This document shows, in pieces, positions 13,267-17,002 of a stretch of DNA of 17,002 nt. The position numbers and the translations under genes are program-made. The notes under the pieces were generated by a model. It ran no database searches and was not told where the DNA came from. It saw nothing but the letters and a program-made list of their open reading frames with translations. The DNA is from Chloroflexota bacterium (GTDB lineage: Bacteria > Chloroflexota > Anaerolineae > Anaerolineales > Villigracilaceae). The stretch covers positions 1 through 17,002 of the forward strand of contig JAJYOH010000061.1 in NCBI GenBank assembly GCA_021796315.1, read 5' to 3'. Numbering within the stretch: position 1 is the stretch's first letter; every line of letters starts with the position of its first letter.

Positions 13267-14640
13267 CTAAATGCTATCGTTTGGCTGTTGGTGATCACCA
13301 GGCATCGCAGCGAATTGATTGAGAAACACCTGCACAACGTCTGGATCGAATTGTTGGCCCGCCTGTGTGCGGATGTATTGAATCGCTTCTCCATCGGTTA
13401 GATGCTTTCGGTAGGGACGATCCGAAGTCAGAGCATCATATACGTCGACGACGGTGAATATGCGCGCCGAGAGGGGAATCGCTTCGCCCTTCAATCCCCG
13501 CGGATATCCGCTGCCATCCCACCTTTCGTGGTGGCAATAGGGAATATCCAAGGCTGGTTTCAAGTAGGCAATGTGCGAAAGCATTTGATACGCATTTTGC
13601 GGATGCTGTTGCATGATGGCCTTTTCCTCGGGAGTTAGGCTGCCGGGTTTCAGAAGGATAGAGTCAGGGATGCTCATTTTGCCGATATCATGAAGCAGGG
13701 CGCCGCGACGAATATGCACAAGTTCGCTCTCTCCCAACCCCATTGCCTTGGCTAACGCCAGCGTTGTTTGCACCACCCGTTGCGTGTGACCTTCGGTTTC
13801 TTTATCTCGCATGTCCAGAGCCATAGACCAACCCTCGATGGTTGCTTCATAGGCCTCCCTGAGTTCCATCTCAATTTGCTTGCGTTGAGTCACATCGCGG
13901 GATGTTAAGACGATTCCTTCCACTCCAGGTTGCATTAAAAGATTAATTCCGAGGGTCTCAATATAAAGCCAGCTGCCTTCTGCATGCCTAATACGATATT
14001 CTGTCCAGGTGCCCGGATTGGTCCTCTCCACCACGCTTGCAAATTCCTTTCCAAGGTTCTCCCGATCCTCCGGGTGGGTTAGCTCAAACGCGTTTAGGCC
14101 GATCAGATCCTCTGGGGCATATCCAAGAATCCGTTGTGCGGATGGTGTGGCAAATTTGATCACCCCATTTTGGTCGTGGATCGTAATCACGTCGGTGGAA
14201 TTGAGAATCAAGGAGCGAATTCTCACCTCGTTGGCGGCTACGGCCTTCTCCGCCTGCTTGCATTCTGTGATGTCTCGTGCGACCCACACAACCGTATCTT
14301 CCATCATGGGTGATATGGCAGCCGAGAACCACAACTCCTCTCCGTTCACTTGAAGATTGTATTCTGCAACGACCTTCTGGCGCGTGCTCAGAGCCGTCTG
14401 AATATATTGCAGGAAGGTCTCGGCCTGTTCGGCTGGAAAGACCTCATTCAAAGTCTTGCCCAAAAGGTTTTGGGCAGGACGGTAGAGGAGGTTTGGATTA
14501 GTGGGTGCGATTTCGAGATAACAGCCGTGTCCATCCAAGACCAAGATCACGTCATCCATGGCTGCGAAGATGCTGCGTAGTTTGGCCTCGGATACCATTA
14601 GCGCTTGTTCCGTCTTTTTGAGTTTGGCAGCATTCGACAT
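13267..14640 (-). CDS. PAS-PAS-HD-GYP signalling protein
   Basis: Predicted c-di-GMP phosphodiesterase-type regulator of 457 aa, with no membrane helix. PAS 1 covers roughly residues 18-130 (AKLRSIFAAMDDVILVLDGH to WVARDITECKQAE), PAS 2 roughly 140-258 (RIRSLILNSTDVITIHDQNG, FATPSAQRILGYAPEDLIG, LTSRDVTQRKQIE). A linker helix leads to a complete HD-GYP domain: GHTQRVV, LLHDIGKMSIPD, LKPGSLTPEE, QHPQNAY, HHERWDGSGYPRGLKG, VVDVYDALTSDRPYRK. The PAS text ends with the usual D-I/V-T-x-x-K-Q transition. ATG 14640 follows TAGGAGA, with about 11 nt between. It is likely a cytosolic sensor turning a redox, light or ligand cue into second-messenger breakdown; the cue is unknown. It stands alone, convergent with the small-gene group. 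Confidence 0.92.
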   Translation of the reverse strand: MSNAAKLKKTEQALMVSEAKLRSIFAAMDDVILVLDGHGCYLEIAPTNPNLLYRPAQNLLGKTLNEVFPAEQAETFLQYIQTALSTRQKVVAEYNLQVNGEELWFSAAISPMMEDTVVWVARDITECKQAEKAVAANEVRIRSLILNSTDVITIHDQNGVIKFATPSAQRILGYAPEDLIGLNAFELTHPEDRENLGKEFASVVERTNPGTWTEYRIRHAEGSWLYIETLGINLLMQPGVEGIVLTSRDVTQRKQIEMELREAYEATIEGWSMALDMRDKETEGHTQRVVQTTLALAKAMGLGESELVHIRRGALLHDIGKMSIPDSILLKPGSLTPEEKAIMQQHPQNAYQMLSHIAYLKPALDIPYCHHERWDGSGYPRGLKGEAIPLSARIFTVVDVYDALTSDRPYRKHLTDGEAIQYIRTQAGQQFDPDVVQVFLNQFAAMPGDHQQPNDSI

Positions 14641-14960
14641 AATAAACCAGGTCTCCTACCTAATTCTCCTCTTCCGGCGATCCTACATGGACTCTCGCCA
14701 AAACCTTAGGCGTTGGCTTGTCAAGGCAGCGTTCTACAAGCGTTCTACAAGCCGTCACTCTACTACCCATCGGTCAGATGGTAAAGGCATAAATTGCTTT
14801 CTGGCATGAAATAGAAAGGCAGACAGGATTTGGAGGATTTATCGCTACCCTGAAGTGCGATACGCAGACACAATGACCGCAGGTGCCAGACAAACCTCTG
14901 TTATGGAAGATGGCATAACTCGCCCCTCAACGGCTGGAAGAAATAATTTTGTGGAGAATC
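14641..14960. other. Divergent intergenic stretch with an 11-bp tandem duplication
   Basis: Between the PAS-HD-GYP start and the 72-aa gene. CGTTCTACAAG is repeated exactly back to back at 14730-14740 and 14741-14751. Short frames here lack ribosome binding sites. I see no clear promoter, although both genes must start from this stretch. Confidence 0.45.
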
Positions 14961-15179
14961 ATGGATCATTCTATCGAAGCTCAAACGGCTCAGACTTCAG
15001 TCCTGGGCGTGGCGACCGGTGCAGACCAATTAGGTGAGCAGTGCGGCTTGGATGTAAGCGAGATTGCATTCAGGGTTACCCCGCAGCGTAATGGCGGTCT
15101 CTTCATTATTAAAAACATGTTTCACGAAAAAGATGATCCCGCTAGGTATCTTCACTACGACCAGGAGGAATGGTTCTAA
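14961..15179 (+). CDS. Hypothetical protein, 72 aa
   Basis: ATG 14961 follows GTGGAG with 5 nt spacing; an in-frame GTG at 14949 is less likely. The protein is acidic and soluble: an N-terminal Thr/Ala/Gln-rich part (EAQTAQTSVLGVATGADQLG), then a more structured part (VSEIAFRVTPQRNGGLFIIK) and an aromatic acidic tail (RYLHYDQEEWF). A single Cys28 is present. There are no membrane segments or known motifs. Its ribosome binding site and the terminator at 15287-15312 support it being real. I do not recognise the family. Confidence 0.6.
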   Translation: MDHSIEAQTAQTSVLGVATGADQLGEQCGLDVSEIAFRVTPQRNGGLFIIKNMFHEKDDPARYLHYDQEEWF

Positions 15180-15286
15180 GCGGTCGAGGGTGACTCCATC
15201 CTCGCGCCTCGCAAGGCTCCACATATCAGGGTCAACACAGGTGGCCAGCTGCGATGCCGCCCCTGCCAATTTCATGTAGGAAAATA

Positions 15287-15312
15287 CCAGGCCCGCCTAA
15301 TGGCGGGCCTGG
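15287..15312. terminator. Bidirectional hairpin terminator between convergent genes
   Basis: Perfect 11-bp G/C-rich stem CCAGGCCCGCC (15287-15297) with GGCGGGCCTGG (15302-15312) and a TAAT loop. It is followed by TTTGAT on the plus strand and TATTTTCC on the minus strand. Placed between the 72-aa gene (+) and the secreted-protein gene (-), it can serve both. Confidence 0.75.
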
Positions 15313-15353
15313 TTTGATAGAGGGAGGTTTGTAGCTTTTCTTAGTTGCGAAAG

Positions 15354-15947
15354 CTAATTGCTCCAGAGATTGAAATTGACTTGGTCACCGCCGCCATCCG
15401 ACCCGCCGCCGGAGCCTGAGCTGCCACCGCCACTATTTCCATCTTCATGATGTTGTGGCGTTCCGACCACAAACGGCGTGAAGAACTGCCCGTCTTCGCC
15501 CTGATCATCACCGTGGAATCCGGATGTGGAGTTCTGTTGATTTTCTCCTTGATCATCCCCGCCAACCTGAGGAGTTCCTGAAGCAACAGGAGTACCAAAT
15601 TGCTCATTGTCTCCTTGATCATCATCGCATACTTGTGACGCGCCGCCCAGACCGCCTACAGTTGGCGTTCCAAATTGCTGGTTCTCATCCTGGTCATCAT
15701 CGCAGACTGATGGCGTTCCGCTTACGACTACTGTACTCGTTGCACTTGTCGTATTGGTAACTACTGGAGTATCGGTAATGGTCGTTGTGCTCGTTACGTC
15801 AAAAAGCATCTGGTTGAGAGAGACGCCTGAGAAAATGGGATGTCCGCTGCTAACCAGACTTTTGGCTGCCATTGCACCGCTCCATGCCGAAAAAACGAAC
15901 GCCAAAACGACAACCACGGCAGCAAAGAAACGGGTTGAGAGTTTCAT
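15354..15947 (-). CDS. Secreted Asp/Gln-rich repeat protein, 197 aa
   Basis: Exported protein with a classical signal peptide (residues 1-27, hydrophobic core FFAAVVVVLAFVFSAW, likely cut after AMA at 25-27). Next comes a Thr/Ser/Val-rich stretch (about 50-80), then four copies of an acidic unit: DDDQDENQQFGTP (83-95), DDDQGDNEQFGTP (108-120), DDQGENQQNSTS (131-142), DDQGEDGQFFTP (147-158). The end is a Gly/Ser-rich tail closing NFNLWSN. Two Cys (82 and 107) immediately precede the first two acidic units and could pair. The Asp-rich units suggest cation binding or a flexible surface role, but they are not a canonical calcium loop. ATG 15947 has GGAGG 5 nt upstream. No family recognised. Confidence 0.82.
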   Translation of the reverse strand: MKLSTRFFAAVVVVLAFVFSAWSGAMAAKSLVSSGHPIFSGVSLNQMLFDVTSTTTITDTPVVTNTTSATSTVVVSGTPSVCDDDQDENQQFGTPTVGGLGGASQVCDDDQGDNEQFGTPVASGTPQVGGDDQGENQQNSTSGFHGDDQGEDGQFFTPFVVGTPQHHEDGNSGGGSSGSGGGSDGGGDQVNFNLWSN

Positions 15948-16078
15948 CTGTTCCTCCGATTAACTAAAATTTATACACACTTATGTATGTAAGTATCGTC
16001 GAATCTGAGTTATATTTGTTACGGCTTTGGCCTTGCAGTTTTGTAATTCCTATATCGGCTTCCGAACGTATTCAGCCT

Positions 16079-16225
16079 CTATGGTGCACATTGCCAGGAA
16101 ACATGGTGATCAGGGGACAATGTTAGCGTGTGTGTCACCAGCACCATAGCATCTGCGGAGCGTTACCCGCGCCCGGCATACTCATTTACAGCATCAAAGA
16201 TAGAAAAACGGGTAACCGACCATAG
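16079..16225. repeat. Nested inverted repeats in an intergenic stretch
   Basis: CTATGGTGC (16079-16087) pairs perfectly with GCACCATAG (16141-16149). Inside are ACATTG/CAATGT (16088-16093 and 16117-16122) and TGGTGA/TCACCA (16104-16109 and 16135-16140). Downstream GTTACCCG (16162-16169) pairs with CGGGTAAC (16209-16216), and ACCATAG recurs at 16219-16225. No gene overlaps it, and the whole span 15964-16432 has none that I can support. It could be a degenerate MITE-like insertion or a structured transcript. Confidence 0.5.
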
Positions 16226-16357
16226 TGCTTGATCATTCAAGTCCCGTTAGCCTCCAAGCAGCTGTTTTTCTTTTCTGAACCCCTGCTGCTTCTTCTCTCT
16301 TCACAAGGATCTTTTTGAAAGAAGCTAATGACAAAATCATCCCTCTTGTAAAGTTGA

Positions 16358-16424
16358 ATTCCAGAATATTTCCACCTAGGAATTTCTCTAAATATGGAGC
16401 ATCCGGTGGAGTACATTCTGGAAT
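16358..16424 (-). other. Long-armed hairpin just after the small pseudogene
   Basis: ATTCCAGAAT and TCCACC (16358-16376) pair with GGTGGA and ATTCTGGAAT (16405-16424), 16 paired bases around a small internal loop, with a 28-nt apical loop. It begins 9 nt beyond the final TGA of the small gene on the minus strand. There is no U-run, so it is a possible 3'-end stabiliser rather than a classical terminator. Confidence 0.5.
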
Positions 16425-16432
16425 ATTGTGCC

Positions 16433-16648
16433 TCACTCGGACCGCAACCGAATCACAGATATCAAAACCAGATTGAGATCATGGATTTTGAGCAGCACGC
16501 CAAAGAGGGCTGCCTAGTCTACGATCCAACCGCGCAAAGCTGTCAGACCGTTTAGTTCTTTTTTGATCTCAAGGCCTTTGAACCACTCGGCCCAACAATC
16601 CGCCAAGTTGCCTTCAACGCGGATTTCACAGAGATGAGGTTGATCCAT
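16433..16648 (-). pseudogene. Small orphan protein gene with an in-frame amber codon
   Basis: From ATG 16648 the frame reads MDQPHLCEIRVEGNLADCWA, EWFKGLEIKKELNGLTALRG, WIVD, then TAG (16514-16516, codon 45). It continues without further stops as AALFGVLLKIHDLNLVLISV, ending RLRSE and TGA (16433-16435), 71 codons in all. The text on both sides looks like one small beta-alpha protein of a type I believe is common in Anaerolineae (EIRV-G-L---W--WF-GL pattern, then V-D-Q-A-A-L-G-L-KI-DL). A Gln codon CAG changed to TAG would explain the break. The gene start overlaps the end of the dehydrogenase gene by 23 nt. No ribosome binding site is visible. Function unknown. Confidence 0.72.
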
Positions 16649-17002
16649 GGTTGTTAGAAGAAATCTTGAACATTTTTCGGACGACAACCTCCCAAGTGGA
16701 GTCGCCTAAAAGCAGAACTAATTTCCCAGACCATGGAAAGCCTGCAACATATCGAGCTTTTGGATGGGAGACCTCCATGGCCCATTTGACGGTTCAGGAA
16801 ACGGCCTCGGGGCCTGCTTCCTGCCTACGCATGTCGGCTGTGACTTTCTGATACTGTTCATAAAGGAGCCTGCAAGGTGAACTGATGTTGAAGAATATTG
16901 CTTGGGCGTTGCTTTCAACCGTGTCATGAAATTGGGTCTTGATACTCCCCGGTTCAATCACCACAACCTGGATTCCGAAAGAGGCCAGTTCCAAACGCAT
17001 GG
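16626..17002 (-). pseudogene. Short-chain dehydrogenase/reductase, C-terminal part with in-frame opal codon (N-terminus outside window)
   Basis: The visible part starts inside the Rossmann domain: MRLELASFGIQVVVIEPGSI, with the SDR hallmark PG followed by KTQFHDT, then a variable C-terminal region (YEQYQKVTADMRRQEAGPEA). After VS a TGA (16794-16796) interrupts the frame, which then continues in phase through WAMEVSHPKARYVAGFPWSG and LVLLLGDSTWEVVVRKMFKI to a TGA at 16626-16628. The downstream text is clearly the normal SDR tail, so one codon, probably Arg CGA, has become TGA. The cofactor Gly motif and catalytic Tyr-Lys lie outside the window. A truncated enzyme lacking about 55 residues is possible but probably non-functional. 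Confidence 0.78.

Noticed and set aside
14730..14751. Tandem CGTTCTACAAG duplication as a regulatory repeat
   Set aside because: Only two copies back to back, most simply a replication-slippage duplication; it is recorded in the intergenic entry only.
16233..16436. 67-codon minus-strand ORF after the small pseudogene
   Set aside because: Its start lies within the long inverted repeat, no ribosome binding site precedes it, and the Arg/Lys-rich text resembles nothing known.
16394..16555. Plus-strand ORF of 53 codons (MEHPVEYILEYCASLG...) with protein-like text
   Set aside because: It lies antisense to the small pseudogene at 16433-16648, whose frame is far more convincing, and has no ribosome binding site at usable spacing.
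1..17002. CRISPR arrays, tRNA or rRNA genes
   Set aside because: No regularly spaced repeats and no tRNA arm pattern or rRNA-like sequence was seen on either strand.

Overview
The window reads as a chromosomal segment of a Chloroflexota bacterium, most likely of the Anaerolineae type. This is an inference from protein style: a lipoprotein with a long Ala/Pro/Thr/Gln linker after the lipobox Cys, a DUF4332 helix-hairpin-helix protein, several HD-GYP proteins, and small orphan proteins. No rRNA, tRNA or single-copy marker gene is present to prove it. Coding density is moderate, and the middle and right parts carry insertion-sequence debris and broken genes.

Left block (1-5856, all minus strand): a tightly packed six-gene run. 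In transcription order it holds a TVP38/TMEM64 membrane protein, an FAD/NAD(P) disulfide oxidoreductase of the mercuric reductase/lipoamide dehydrogenase superfamily (ATGA overlap), a YnjB-type substrate-binding lipoprotein, two ABC permeases (ATGA overlap) and an ABC ATPase that leaves the window. The transporter is a split-permease version of the E. coli YnjBCD type. Its linkage to a TVP38 protein recalls the E. coli ydjXYZ-ynjABCDE neighbourhood. The substrate is unknown. Hairpins lie before and after the binding-protein gene.

Centre (5961-11460): a divergent HD-GYP protein with a C-terminal zinc ribbon; a truncated IS3-type transposase; a non-coding stretch that may hold a decayed TIR-domain start; a DUF2917-like small protein divergent from a MocR-type (GntR-aminotransferase) regulator, with a good extended -10 promoter and repeated ACTGTACT sites between them; a complete 1.09-kb IS630-family element with matching inverted repeats, TA on both sides and a transposase split at an A8 run; and a 3'-truncated IS110-family transposase.

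Right (11537-15947): three small plus-strand genes with strong ribosome binding sites (67 aa; DUF4332, 133 aa; 56 aa with two membrane segments), ending in a strong intrinsic terminator; a PAS-PAS-HD-GYP protein on the minus strand; a 72-aa orphan gene; a bidirectional hairpin terminator; and a secreted Asp/Gln-repeat protein.

Right edge (15964-17002): a stretch rich in inverted repeats, then two overlapping minus-strand genes. One is the C-terminal end of a short-chain dehydrogenase and the other a 71-codon small protein. Each is interrupted by one in-frame stop that a single C-to-T change would explain, so both look like recent pseudogenes.
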